19,309 nt of DNA, from contig QZCP01000242.1 of the NCBI GenBank assembly GCA_003956705.1, forward strand, positions 1 to 19,309, in the 5' to 3' direction. The translations under genes were made by a program, and so were the position numbers. The notes under the pieces were generated by a model that did not search any database, was not told the DNA's origin, and saw only the letters and a program-made list of their open reading frames with translations. The first letter of the stretch is position 1. Each line of letters begins with the position of its first letter. Origin of the DNA: Brevipalpus yothersi (lineage: Eukaryota > Arthropoda > Arachnida > Trombidiformes > Tenuipalpidae). Shown one piece after another: positions 1-10,012 of the stretch.

Positions 1-1078
1 TCTGTAAGAAGAACGACGTGCAATATCTAATCATTGGAATGATTTCCGGTACTCTTTTATCGATGTTTACTGCAAGATGATCAACAGATAGTGCAGATTG
101 GAGTTGCAATTGGGCCAGCGGGCGACGGCCTGTCGCTAGTAAAGCATAACTGGAGCTGCCATTCGTTCAGAGGTAAGAAAGTGGAAAGATGAACAACCAG
201 AAGCGCTTATTTGATTACCAAGCCTTTAACATCACCTCGATTAGGTGATAAGGTGATAAGTGAAAAAACAAGGCTTCCAAGGATCAGGAAAACAGTAAGC
301 CATTCAAGAGTTAGTTTGTCAACATCTCTCACTCTCTCTCCATACTGAGGCTAAGCTTATTGAATTGAACGAAAATTTGCTTAATTGCACAAGCCATAAG
401 AGAGAAGAGAAGAAAGAGAAGGTCTTAATGGAGGCGTTATTCATCTGATTTACTGATCGTAACTCATCAAAGATGAAACGTCAGCCCAGCATACTGTCTT
501 CCGAGTCTATAAGATATTCAGATGAAAACGAAGATTCGAATCTTAAGCTACTTACTGCCAGACCAATGCCTGTTAGGTACAGCTATTCCTGGAGGTGGTC
601 AAAAATCAGAAATCAAGCAAGTTTCGTTGGATGAGCAAGATGAAAAAATGAGAGGAGAGGAAAAGAGAAATAGCGAGAGACTAACGAAGCAAGTTTTCTG
701 AAAGTTCTACTGCATGACGATAAGGATCATGGAGAAATGATATGCAGATGGGATGGTCGACTGTAATATTGAGGTCCAGAAGGAGGAGAGGCTAAGCGAA
801 AGGAAGAGTGGATCAATAAGAGCAGAAACGCAACGAATGCTCACTTCGTGGCTGCAAAACTACCCGTACATGGCTTCAAGCGACTAGTCTTCAACATAAT
901 TTGTATTCATATACAAGCAATTTATTCGAATGAGTAGGTGAGAGAGCTGGGTTGATCAAGCCATATATGAACACATGAAAAATGGGCACATAATCGAGCC
1001 TGGTCATCTCTTTAACATGAAGCTACAGGTAAAAATTGAATATCTGTGGCTGCAAACCCGCAACCCTACATTCATAAT

Positions 1079-1148
<70 letters not shown>

Positions 1149-1555
1149 TCCTTCTTTCTCGCTCTCTTTGCTCGCTTTCATCATTTTGTTTTATGAATGC
1201 CGTTATCAGATATCGCAGCTAATGTTGGTGTTGAAAATGATCCTAACCATTAAACTTCATCAATTAGGGCTAGAAACGTCTGATCGATAACTTCAAATGA
1301 TACTACTAAACATCTGATTCACTATCACTCATCTAATCAATGGAATGTAACGACAATGTCTTTGATAATGATCAAACTATTGACCTGGAGCGTTGGAGCT
1401 CGCAGAATGATGGTCAAATAAACCTCACAATTGGTTCTTTTACAGTGAAGATTTCGGGATCGTCGTACAAGTTCAGTATCTTCACTTCAGTCAGTCGGCT
1501 CAATAAAGCTAGATTATTGGAAAATCATGGATGAAGATGAAATTAATATGCTTAC
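1..1555. other. Last visible intron / 3' flank of the FGF-like gene
   Basis: No exon completing the FGF domain was seen on the minus strand; I looked for a Cys-x-Phe-x-Glu segment and for the Trp-Tyr/Gly-rich end. On the plus strand, open segments ending in donor-like sites occur at about 97-172 (TCAGAG|GTAAGA) and 954-1027 (CTACAG|GTAAAA). They lie antisense in the presumed intron and have no recognisable domain, so they are not called. The stretch holds the (TC)31 tract at 1083-1145. A small inverted repeat, ATCACCT-CGATT-AGGTGAT, lies at 231-249 next to a tandem GGTGATAA pair. Confidence 0.5.
1083..1145. repeat. (TC)31 microsatellite
   Basis: Uninterrupted TC dinucleotide run of about 63 bases. 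It makes a spurious Ser-Leu repeat peptide in the overlapping reading frame. Confidence 0.97.
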
Positions 1556-3468
1556 CTTAGGAATAATTCTGCCACCTTTTTCGTAGCATATGAATTTTTT
1601 AGATTCTACTCCTTGAATACTGACCGCGTTGATACCACGAGACGTACTATTTCGTCCAATAGAGAAACTATAGATCCTAAGTAGTGCTGTAAAAGGAGAA
1701 AAAGATCATAAGTGAATGTTCCCTGGATTTTCTTCACCTACAAGATTGAAGTGATTGGGATGTTAAGAAAGTATCATGTTGATTGAAAGTGATCAGTTTC
1801 TCTACTTCCTCTCACTCTTTCTGGAATTGAATCTTAGTTGAATTGCTTCAAGCCTATCAAAGTAGTGAAATTTTAGCAAAGATTTCAGTTCATCCAGAAG
1901 AGTATCTCCTCCTTTTTGAACACCACTGGCATTATTCATTGGCTTCATATCTAGCGAATATTGTAGAATCAATAGAGAAGCAAATGAAATCAGTTATGAA
2001 TAGACGGACAGCTTGGATGAAACGATTCAGATTTCCAATGCACCAACAGCTCGAGTGGACTTATTGTGCAATCATCATCAGAGTTGTTTTGAATGCACAG
2101 AAACTAGAGATGGGGAGGTTAAAATCAATTGTTGTGAGCGTGACAAGGATCGAGCAAAAGGGTCTCGAGTCAGCTATCGAATAGCTGATTCTCTCGGTTA
2201 TTCGATCGCAGGACTGCACGATTGACTCTAGTCCTAGTTCTCTTTCTCTTTCCAAGCACCTTGATTGAGACTCTGGAGGAACATGCTAACTGATTCGGTA
2301 GGCCAGATGCAAATGACCTAGTTCTCCATGGTAATTTTCTTCTCGGCTCATTTACTAGGAAAAAGAGGGTAGCGCGAGTGGCCAAAATGAAGGACAAGCG
2401 AAAGAAGAAGGAAGAGGAAAGCCTGGAGCGGTCTAAATCAATTAGAAGCGAATCAGTGAATGGAAAGTTCTTGGCCTCTCGATGAAATTCTACTGATCAT
2501 TGATCTGGCTGGGATGTACTCATTCAATCACTCACTTGCACCGGTAAAATTCACTGATCACTTATTGACCATTGAAAATTGGTGATCACCAGGGTAGAAC
2601 ACACTGAGAGGAGAAGAATTTGTGGGAAAACTTACAGTTTGAGGTATTTGAGGAATCGGCGTACACAGAATTGTCCTTCACCCCTACTATCGCATGGCTA
2701 CACTTTGGAATAAGGTAGAGGGGGCGCATATTATGTCGACGTATAGACTTTGTGTCCAAATTTTTTATACGAATAGCAAGTAGTGCTGGGCTGATTGGCT
2801 TCTCTGAATTTTTAATCCTATTTGTATAATTTTTTGAATGACTATGGTGGTGGTGTTTAACTGATTTGTGCCGCCGCCAATTGCTTTTGAGATGCTCACG
2901 ACGGTTTTGATGTTGTGTAGGATCAGGGGAATCCGATTGGAATTGGGAAACCTCTGAGCTAAATTGGAATGATTGTGAAGGAATGAGACGAGGAAAAGAT
3001 GGTTTTGATGAGGAAAATACTGATTCTGGTGATTGAGATGAGGAATGAGATGAGTTACTAGATGATGATGATAATTTATCGGAAGAGGATGATGCCAGGG
3101 AGAGAGGTAAGGGTGACTGATGAAGTGATGAAGATGAGTCAGATGAAGATGATTTGTGTGGCAGCGCTAAAGAGTTGTATTGGCTAAACATTTGGTCACC
3201 AAATAGACTTTCTTCACTTATTGATCTACTCTCAACCTGCAAAAAAGGAGCCAAAAAAGTACAAAATATGAGGAAAAGGTTTGTGTGGACTGAATTTCGC
3301 TTATAAGCACGGAAATTTGTAACTTACCATTTGACTATAGGATAGATATAGGTACACTGTGATGAGAATGCCTTGTATATACCCCTGAGAAGATAAGAGG
3401 GAAAAAATTTAGTGGTTCCCTATCAAAATGAAGCTCTTTAAAGCGATATTTACGTAATAAGAAGACAT
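1556..3468 (-). CDS. Fibroblast growth factor-like secreted ligand, partial (3' end missing)
   Basis: Secreted FGF-family ligand, expected to bind a receptor tyrosine kinase outside the cell. Coding exons, read leftwards: 3468-3454, 3384-3328, 3236-2636 and 1686-1556. Introns start GTAAAT, GTAAGT, GTAAGT and GTAAGC and end in pyrimidine-rich AG sites; phases 0, 0, 1 and 0 agree throughout. The ATG at 3468-3466 is the first in frame, with a TGA upstream at 3501-3499. Residues 1-24 are a signal-like hydrophobic stretch (GILITVYLYLSYS). Residues 53-101 are Ser-rich, and a HHHH run lies near 152-155. The trefoil begins about 194 (MRPLYLIPKCSHAIVGVKD) and continues in the last exon, SIQGVESKKFICYEKGG. 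That exon fits the FGF pattern V-x-I-x-G-[VA]-x-[ST]-x-x-[FY]-[IL]-C-x-x-x-x-G and ends at the usual FGF intron site after G-x-[LI]. N-T-S and N-S-T are possible glycosylation sites. 268 residues are visible. The C-terminal third (expected C-x-F-x-E) was not found between 1 and 1555. The family call is strong; the orthologue is not determined. Confidence 0.8.
1687..2635 (-). other. Intron of the FGF-like gene (phase 1)
   Basis: This 949-base intron joins the Ser-rich exon (ending AAC T|GTAAGT) to the trefoil exon (starting after CTTTTACAG). The phase-1 junction makes a Ser codon. A second good acceptor at 2604 would give a 32-base intron and a stop 17 codons later. That version loses the FGF continuation, so I reject it. 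The plus strand carries a long open frame (1831-2184), discussed in the findings. Confidence 0.6.
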
Positions 3469-3513
3469 GCAGTGGCCTAATTGCTCGGGTTGCTCATTTC
3501 ACACAAGCCAATC
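3454..3513 (-). other. Probable 5' exon of the FGF-like gene (UTR plus first five codons)
   Basis: On the minus strand a pyrimidine-rich acceptor (TTTTGATCATCCTTAG) precedes a 60-base exon that ends at TTAC|GTAAAT. Its last 15 bases are ATG plus four codons, in phase with the next exon. An in-frame TGA earlier in the exon stops the frame extending further, so this ATG would be the true start if the exon is used. The donor is weaker than the others in the gene. A 39-codon frame reads through the same bases on the plus strand; I take it as chance. Confidence 0.5.
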
Positions 3514-5386
3514 CTAAGGATGATCAAAACAGGATCAAGCCAACAGTATAAACATAAGGTAAGCAGAATGATTGATGAACGATTTCAGACTGAAGCACCT
3601 CGATCATGATAAGGTTAACACGTAGATGTCGAACGGACAAGAGATAGAGAGAGAAAGAGAGAGAGAGAAAGATTGAAAGAAACATCCGGAATAATCAATG
3701 AGCAAGAATGGCGCGCATGAATAATTGACCACTTAAGGCCTCGACATGGTTTCACTTTCAATCGGCATTCTGACACCAGATTGGTGATGAAAAACGCCGA
3801 TATGTGAGCTTGTCAGCCAATGGACACTTTTTGGCGGGAAACGGTAAAAGCAACTGACCGCTTGCCTAGTATCTAATCACAAACTGTTTTGGGGACTTGC
3901 AATAGCAATTCATGGAGCCAGCTAATGGACAAAATGGGCTTGGAGAGGAGCAGAACAGTTTTTCAATGATCTCCAGTCAGGTTGGTCTAAGTTGACATGG
4001 CTGGCCACACTCACCAATCAAGCCGGCTGAGATTGATTGAAGGCAAAACATGATAAAATTGAAGCCACGAAATCATGATGAACGGGCCACCATCGATTGA
4101 AACCCGTTTACTGGCTATGAAAATACCCCAAATGAGGGTGGTGTTGGTGGCAGAGTGTATCTCTGGCCAGCCTGATAGTCGAATGGATAGAAACGATCAA
4201 TCTACTTGTTGTTGGACGCGAAGTCCAACCAATTTTTCAGGATACAGACTTTTGAATACTTAGAAAGTACTCAACCGATAGGGGAAAAAAGGGAAAGTTA
4301 TCATGTTGGATGGAATTCAAATAATTCATCCTTCAAGATATTTCATGATCAATCAACACTACCACAAAGATAAAGCTATGTCGGAAATAGAATCTTTTTT
4401 TCGCTCCCTCTCTCCCTCTCTCTCTCTCCATGATAAGATTCGAATTGAACTTTTTGGCTCTTATCTGCTCGATCAAGCTCTGTTATGAGACATTTGGCTA
4501 TTATTACCATTAAAATCATTGAACGATCGATCTGTTTGCAAGTCGATTTTCGGCATCTCATAGTATGAATTTTAGAATTCAGTAAACACAAATGCTTGCT
4601 GATCAAGCTGGACATGAGAGGAGCTGGCTCAATTTGAACAACAACAATAAACACCATAAATTGAATATATAATCAGCTTTCAAATCTTCCTGTGAAAGTT
4701 TCACAGAAAGTGTATATTTCCTCAAACACAACGCTTTTCATGCTCACATAGCTTAGCTTGATGGTGGCCTTAGGTGGAAAGGCGATTGTGGCCAAAATGA
4801 AGAGAAAGTTTGGTGATGATTAGTGTCGGCGTCGCTTATTGCTCAATGCGATTATGAAGAAAAAAAAGTTGACAAGAGGTATGAGAAGCATGTTGAAATG
4901 CCTAGGTGAAAGGAAGGTAAGCGGAAAATATATGGCTCGGATCAAACTGGATTCATGTGTCAGAAGGGCCTGATTTCCTAGCTAAACGATGGGCTTAAGA
5001 TTGAAATGGGAGAGAAAAGCTTCGCTAAGTAGCCAAAATCGCCAAAAGCGATCCCCACACGAGGAGGAAGAGAAATAAGAAGAAGAAGAAGCCGGACCAT
5101 TGGTGCTTTCCGTCAACTTCAGGATCATGGCCACAAGCGAAAGGCGAAAGTGTCCCAAAGGCCAAATGTTGCTACGAAGAGAGGTGGCATTAAATGTAGC
5201 CTAAATCCTATGTCCCACAGTTTGACAAGGGTAGAAAGCTTTCTCCTTAACCTGATAACCGGACTGATTTGCATAAGAGGTTCGAGGACCACATCTTTTT
5301 ACTGAGTCTCTAATTGGAGTGAAGACGATGAGAATTTTCCAAGAGATATGTTGGAAAGGAAGGGGTTTCTTTTTCCTGAACTTCAG
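3514..5386. other. No firm gene; region between the FGF-like gene and the 5.4-kb exons
   Basis: Several plus-strand donor-like sites occur, such as AAAGGAAG|GTAAGC ending at 4916 after an ATG at 4854, in phase with the exon at 5387. An unstopped plus frame of about 90 codons spans 5025-5300 without a clear start. A minus-strand frame of similar length overlaps it. No domain is recognisable on either strand. TC-rich, short imperfect runs lie near 4405-4430. Confidence 0.4.
3641..3670. repeat. Imperfect GA-rich tract upstream of the FGF-like gene
   Basis: Purine tract of GAGA and GAAAGA units, about 130 bases upstream of the presumed 5' exon of the FGF-like gene. In arthropods GAGA elements near promoters bind GAGA-type factors. 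That is only a possibility here, because such tracts occur throughout the window and no TATA box or initiator was identified. Confidence 0.5.
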
Positions 5387-5686
5387 GCTATGGAAGCGGG
5401 CACAGGAACTGATGAACGCATGATGCTGAAAAGGATTGATGATGGAAGTGAATCAGGTGAGAGGAATTGAGGCGCGATTAGGATCTGATCTGATGTAAAC
5501 GCCGGTGGTCATCATCATGCCCATCATTTCTCAGTGGGACCAAAGGGTTTGATCGGGAAAGGGCCTTCTGCAACAAGTTTGGTTATGATCACTGGCTTTT
5601 GGCCGGCCATTCATTTTGAAGAGTGTGCACGCCAATGCATGACCGGTAGGTTTGCGTGTCTGATCATTCACATGCTGTGTGAGCAG
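5387..5686 (+). CDS. Two candidate exons of an unrecognised protein with a Cys pair
   Basis: Exon a (5387-5456) follows a textbook acceptor (TTTCTTTTTCCTGAACTTCAG) and ends at GAATCAG|GTGAGAGG. It reads AMEAGTGTDERMMLKRIDDG and on, from phase 0 to phase 1. Exon b starts at 5535 after CATCATTTCTCAG and is open in exactly the phase required (VGPKGLIGKGPSATS...). It ends either at 5645 (ACCG|GTAGGT) or at 5686 (GAGCAG|GTATTA). Its end, FEECARQCMTGRFAC, has C-x3-C-x5-C spacing, loosely like the second half of a PAN/apple module, but too little is present to call that domain. No further exon could be joined with confidence. A minus-strand frame with its own good acceptor overlaps exon a, so strand is not certain. 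Confidence 0.32.
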
Positions 5687-6064
5687 GTATTAAATGTTGT
5701 TCAAATTATACACTGAAAAATACCTTCTCAAATTGTTGATTTTACTGTGAGAGCTGGATAGGCTATCAACATTCATGTACATTCATGTAAGTGATTTGAC
5801 TATCGATAAACTGGAGAAAGTGAACATTACTAATGCAACTGATAGTCTCACCTCACAGAGAGTTTTGCTTGCCTGTCTAGATGATTACAAGCCATAAGAT
5901 GATCCGTCATCGAGATGCTGTAAGCTCTTTCCTCCAAAACCTCTCGCTCTTCAGACCAGGCCAAACTGGAGGCGAATTTCAGGATTTCTATCACGATTTC
6001 ACAGATACATGATGAAATTGTATGCACAGACATATTCAACGCTGATTCTCTTTGCCCGTGAATC

Positions 6065-6066
<2 letters not shown>

Positions 6067-6108
<42 letters not shown>
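6067..6108. repeat. (CT)21 microsatellite
   Basis: Perfect CT run of 42 bases. Confidence 0.97.
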
Positions 6109-6110
<2 letters not shown>

Positions 6111-6391
6111 ACAGCGATCCTGATGATTCGTGAGCATCTCTCAGGCCGCCAGAGAATCAAGGTTCTAGCTAATTGAGAAAGCAAATCGATTCGCACCACC
6201 AAATTTCCTATTTCGGTGCCAATTCGATTGCCCACGCCCTAGTGATACGATGGTCAGTTGCAATGCGACAAGAAAAGATTCAATTAATTCTTTAGCAAAC
6301 TTTCTATCAAGCAAATTTTTCAAGTTCAACAAAATTTATTTCATCAAACTAACTTTACAGCATCTATGAATCATCAATGATATCAGATTGT

Positions 6392-6396
<5 letters not shown>

Positions 6397-6453
<57 letters not shown>
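6397..6453. repeat. Compound (TC)17-(AC)11 microsatellite
   Basis: A TC run (6397-6430) passes without interruption into an AC run (6431-6453). It is the only long compound dinucleotide repeat in the window. Confidence 0.96.
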
Positions 6454-7682
6454 TCGAAGGTAAACTAAAATGCTTTGAGAAATGATCCCTACTATCGAGC
6501 AGACATGAAAAAAGGTCGTAAATAATGATTGACGGCCCATGCAAACGAAGAGTATTTCATTTTCAACGGAAATCCTGGCAAACTTGAGGAAAAGATGGCA
6601 TTTTTTGGAAATTCACCGAGAAAAGTTAGATTAACAAGAGCTTCATGAAGATCATCCATCTTGATTTTAGAGTTTATGTTCTCACTTTCTCTCTCCCTTT
6701 TTCATTACAAGCATTATCCAACCATCTCATATTGTGATCGATTTAAAGAGGGAATCTAAATGCTTTTCTAAAATACACAGGTGATCGTGACCTCTGACCC
6801 AGGTTGAATAGCATGAATTCCGCATGTATCCTGGAATCGCCCGATAAACAGATCGGCACGATCTTAGGATCAGGTTACTTGACTGATTGGAATCTGATTT
6901 TGATATCTCCTCATCCGGCTGAAGAAATCAGGCACTCTTATCTGATAAAAACATTGAGAGGGAATTTTTATGAGTATTTCCTCAAATTAGCAGCACATAT
7001 GATAGTGAGGAGAAGTCAACTGAGTGAAGCAGCTCGAAGGATGACATAAACTATCGGACTAAACTGCATTCCAATGTAATCATTATTGTAAGCATCAGGG
7101 AATGGTGAAGGCAGTCTCTCTCTTCATGCGATTGACTTGTCGCTAACCTCGATAGGGAACAAATATCAATGGTGACGTTCGAGATCAGTGCAATAGTGTA
7201 AGAATTGACGATCTCATCCGATGAGAGGAATAAATCAGAATCGAATAAGGTAACTCGATCCTTGATAGCCTGACAACAGGAATCAAAAGGAATTCATAAC
7301 ATTTTGCATCTTAACTCATGGTATTAGCATCAAAAACAGAAATTTTCTTCATCTTTGAGGTATGGAAGATGAGAAAATAAGAAAAAAAAATGTGAAAACC
7401 TACACTTTTTTACGTGAATCATATAAGATAAGCTGATGATATTTCAAAAACTTTTCCTCCTTTTCTGAGCAACTATTTGCCAGCCAGTTGAAATAAATTT
7501 CGTTGTCAAGCAGGTAAAATTCCGTATATATATATATTCTATCCTGTTATAAAAACGTGTGAGTGTATGCATTGATCTCCATTGCCGCTAAGTCACAAAA
7601 ATTTTGACATTCACGCTCTTGCCATTTTCTGTCTGGATGGCCAGGTACCGGAATTCGGGCCATTAATTAAGCCCACAGAGAA

Positions 7683-7699
7683 AGAGAGAGAGAGAGAGA
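7683..7699. repeat. Short (GA)n run
   Basis: GA run of 17 bases inside a longer purine stretch. Confidence 0.85.
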
Positions 7700-7986
7700 T
7701 CTTGCAGCCTAAAACAACCTTTAAAAAATTTGAGTTGCTTTTCGATGGGACTTTCGCTTAGCTCCACATTGTGAGAGATACAGAAAGATAAGCGAAATGT
7801 TACCTCAAACAGTACCGACTTCTTGGTACTTTTATCACTGTTATTCAGTTACGGCTACAATTGAAGAGACTTAAATTCAATTTGAAAAGTGAGAAAATCA
7901 ATTGGATCTCTGTAAAAATTTGGAGTGATTGAAAAGAAAGATACTGACTCTCAACACCAAGATAATTCTATTGGAGTTACTATTAG

Positions 7987-8092
7987 GGCAAGTAAAATAA
8001 TCGAATATTGGATATCCACTGAATTGCTGAGTGAATTTTGGAGAACCAAGTTAGAGAGTGGAAAAATTGTCGATTGCTATCGGTTGAGTAAA
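7987..8092 (+). CDS. Isolated exon candidate, unknown product
   Basis: Open in one frame between an acceptor (GGAGTTACTATTAG) and a strong donor (GAGTAAA|GTAAGTG), carrying 35 whole codons, entering at phase 2 and leaving at phase 0. The peptide begins ASKIIEYWISTELLSEFW. No domain is recognised and no phase-compatible neighbour was found, so it could be a chance combination. Confidence 0.2.
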
Positions 8093-8253
8093 GTAAGTGC
8101 GAGCAGGAACGTGAAAATCATGCTAAAATTGGTGCCGATTACCGTTTAAATTGGCCATTTCATGAGGCCTGATGCCAGCCAAGTGCCGATGAAAGCGATT
8201 CAATGGCCTGTTGGAGTACAATTGAGTTGAAGATGGAGAAAAAGAGAAAGGAA

Positions 8254-8257
<4 letters not shown>

Positions 8258-8304
<47 letters not shown>
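8258..8304. repeat. (GA)23 microsatellite
   Basis: GA run of about 47 bases. In three overlapping minus-strand frames it creates Ser-Leu repeat peptides that are not genes. Confidence 0.97.
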
Positions 8305-8307
<3 letters not shown>

Positions 8308-8379
8308 AATACAAGCCAAAACATGTGAGTGAATGTACCTGGTAAGAGTAGTTGTAATGGCAATTGAGCAAAGAGTAGA

Positions 8380-8604
8380 ATGGCGAGAAGGTCGAAAAGT
8401 CCGTTCGTTTGGCACGTTATCCGAGGTGGGCCAAGAGTCTATCATGGGGCGGCCGATAAGATGTCAATTTTGAGGCGAGCTTGTCAAAATTTTGTGCAAG
8501 CAAGAAAAGTCCAGCGGAGGAGGAAGAGGAGGAGGCGGCATGGAACATTGTCAACATTGGCACAGAGAAAGAGAGAGAAAGAAAGGCCAAGAGGCTACTC
8601 TTGA
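8380..8604 (+). CDS. Short Arg-rich open frame, doubtful
   Basis: A true ATG start in good context (AGAATGG) opens a 74-codon frame starting MARRSKSPFVWHVIRGGPR and containing a KVQRRRKRRRRHG cluster. The basic cluster comes from a GAGGAGG-type purine tract (8514-8540), and the C-terminal part runs into GAGA sequence, so much of its composition is explained by repeats. A splice-like site (CCGAG|GTGGGC) falls after codon 15. No family is recognised. Confidence 0.12.
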   Translation: MARRSKSPFVWHVIRGGPRVYHGAADKMSILRRACQNFVQARKVQRRRKRRRRHGTLSTLAQRKREKERPRGYS

Positions 8605-9116
8605 CGAACATTTGTACACATGACAAGAGACATGATCGCATGAACTAGCGAACAGAGAGGTCTTGCGATTGAATGACCGTTATTGGTGGTCCTCAGCACA
8701 CATGAGAGAGAATTGAAAAAATTGTGTAGACATGGGTGCAAACTGGAAATCCACTTTGTGAATTTTCCATTCCTACTGTTCTGCTGTCAACACGATTCAG
8801 GAGATACTCAAAATTCCGTTAGCCATCAAATACATCAAATACATTTGGCTGCCAAGATCACACATAATATATATACACAAATGCTCGATGGCTCAATAAA
8901 AATGATCAAGTGGCTCTTGTATGGAACATTAGAACGATCCATAGAACAGATCAGTGTTTGTTGACTTGTGAGACTTATGAAAGTACAACATAGTTATCTT
9001 CATTGCATTTCGCTTATCTGCATCTGATCGACATTCATGTGGACGATGATGGGAATAAAGTTTCGAATTAAATTTCCCCCTACACTGTACTCTTCAAGCT
9101 TCAGATTAGAGGTTCA

Positions 9117-9119
<3 letters not shown>

Positions 9120-9167
<48 letters not shown>
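9120..9167. repeat. (TC)24 microsatellite
   Basis: Perfect TC run of about 48 bases. Confidence 0.97.
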
Positions 9168-9171
<4 letters not shown>

Positions 9172-9846
9172 TTTCTTAAATATTGCACATTTGCAACTTT
9201 CTCTCCATATCATACTGGTGGACATGAGAGGCCATCGGGAAGCCCCAAAAAGAGGGTCGTCAAGAGTGTGACACTTGATCAATCTACTGGTTGCCAGTTT
9301 TAGCCCTCATTTTGGGCTCTCAAAAGCTTAGAATATCGTAAATTTTGATCAAATTTCTTTTTTAGATCTCTAACGATGAGAAAAAGTATGCAATAGTACA
9401 GTATCACCAGCAAACTTCATCATTTCATTTCATTTGTGGGTCTTTCGCATGCAATTGGTGGAATCGGTTTTTCAACTTTTGGGCCAACTATTGCACAGAT
9501 ATGTGCAACAGATTGCGAAAAAAAAGTCAAAAAATGAGGAAGCTGATCAGATGGACCACAGCTCATCTAGCATCAAGAATGTGTGTTGGCTCAGTCGGGT
9601 GCGAGCGTACACATATCGAAGCAAAAAAGTGATTCTCCTGAAGTGGCCGATATCGAGCGGAAAAACTCAGGAATGTGTGATCTTAATCGCATTGGAATGC
9701 TGGTGTGATATCGTGCACTAGACTTGACAATTCCTATGGACTCGACACTAGCACTCGAGCCAAGAATATCGATTACGTAAGATTGTATCGATTGTCTGAT
9801 TGCTGCCTGGTTAGGCAATTCTGACTATCAACTTCGACTGCTGTTT

Positions 9847-9866
9847 GAGAGAGAGAGAGAGAGAGA
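9847..9866. repeat. (GA)10 microsatellite
   Basis: Perfect GA run of 20 bases, about 110 bases before another GA tract. Confidence 0.93.
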
Positions 9867-9973
9867 AGAAACTTTCCAATTTATCGCGATGGCGATCTGT
9901 GATCAACCATCTCAGTATCAAAGATCGTGTGAAAATTATTTCCAATTATCTGGCTAAGCTTGTAAACTGGTGA

Positions 9974-9978
<5 letters not shown>

Positions 9979-10008
<30 letters not shown>
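9979..10008. repeat. (GA)15 microsatellite
   Basis: Perfect GA run of 30 bases. Confidence 0.95.

Positions 10009-10012
<4 letters not shown>

Larger units (their letters stand above)
5687..7986. other. No firm gene; microsatellites and scattered splice-like sites
   Basis: Holds the TC tract at 6067-6108, the TC/AC compound repeat at 6397-6453, a short AT run near 7528 and a GA run at 7683-7699. A plus-strand open frame at 6804-7049 (81 codons, no ATG at its start) and a minus-strand one at 5848-6039 show no family signature. Both are within the length expected by chance. Confidence 0.4.

Noticed and set aside
975..1196. Plus-strand ORF with a long Ser-Leu repeat
   Set aside because: Most of it is translation of the TC microsatellite. 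Its first 18 codons end at a donor-like CAG|GTAAAA, but they lie antisense in the FGF intron and lack a convincing acceptor.
2551..2635. 32-base intron and short terminal exon after the Ser-rich FGF exon
   Set aside because: The acceptor is good and the frame ends after 17 codons, but the intron would be unusually short. The alternative acceptor at 1687 restores a clear FGF continuation in the correct phase.
5025..5300. About 90 unstopped plus-strand codons, Arg/Lys-rich
   Set aside because: No start codon near its beginning, no domain, and a minus-strand frame of equal quality overlaps it. The length is within chance expectation.
8123..8445. Three overlapping minus-strand ORFs rich in Ser-Leu
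   Set aside because: Frames of the GA microsatellite read on the opposite strand.
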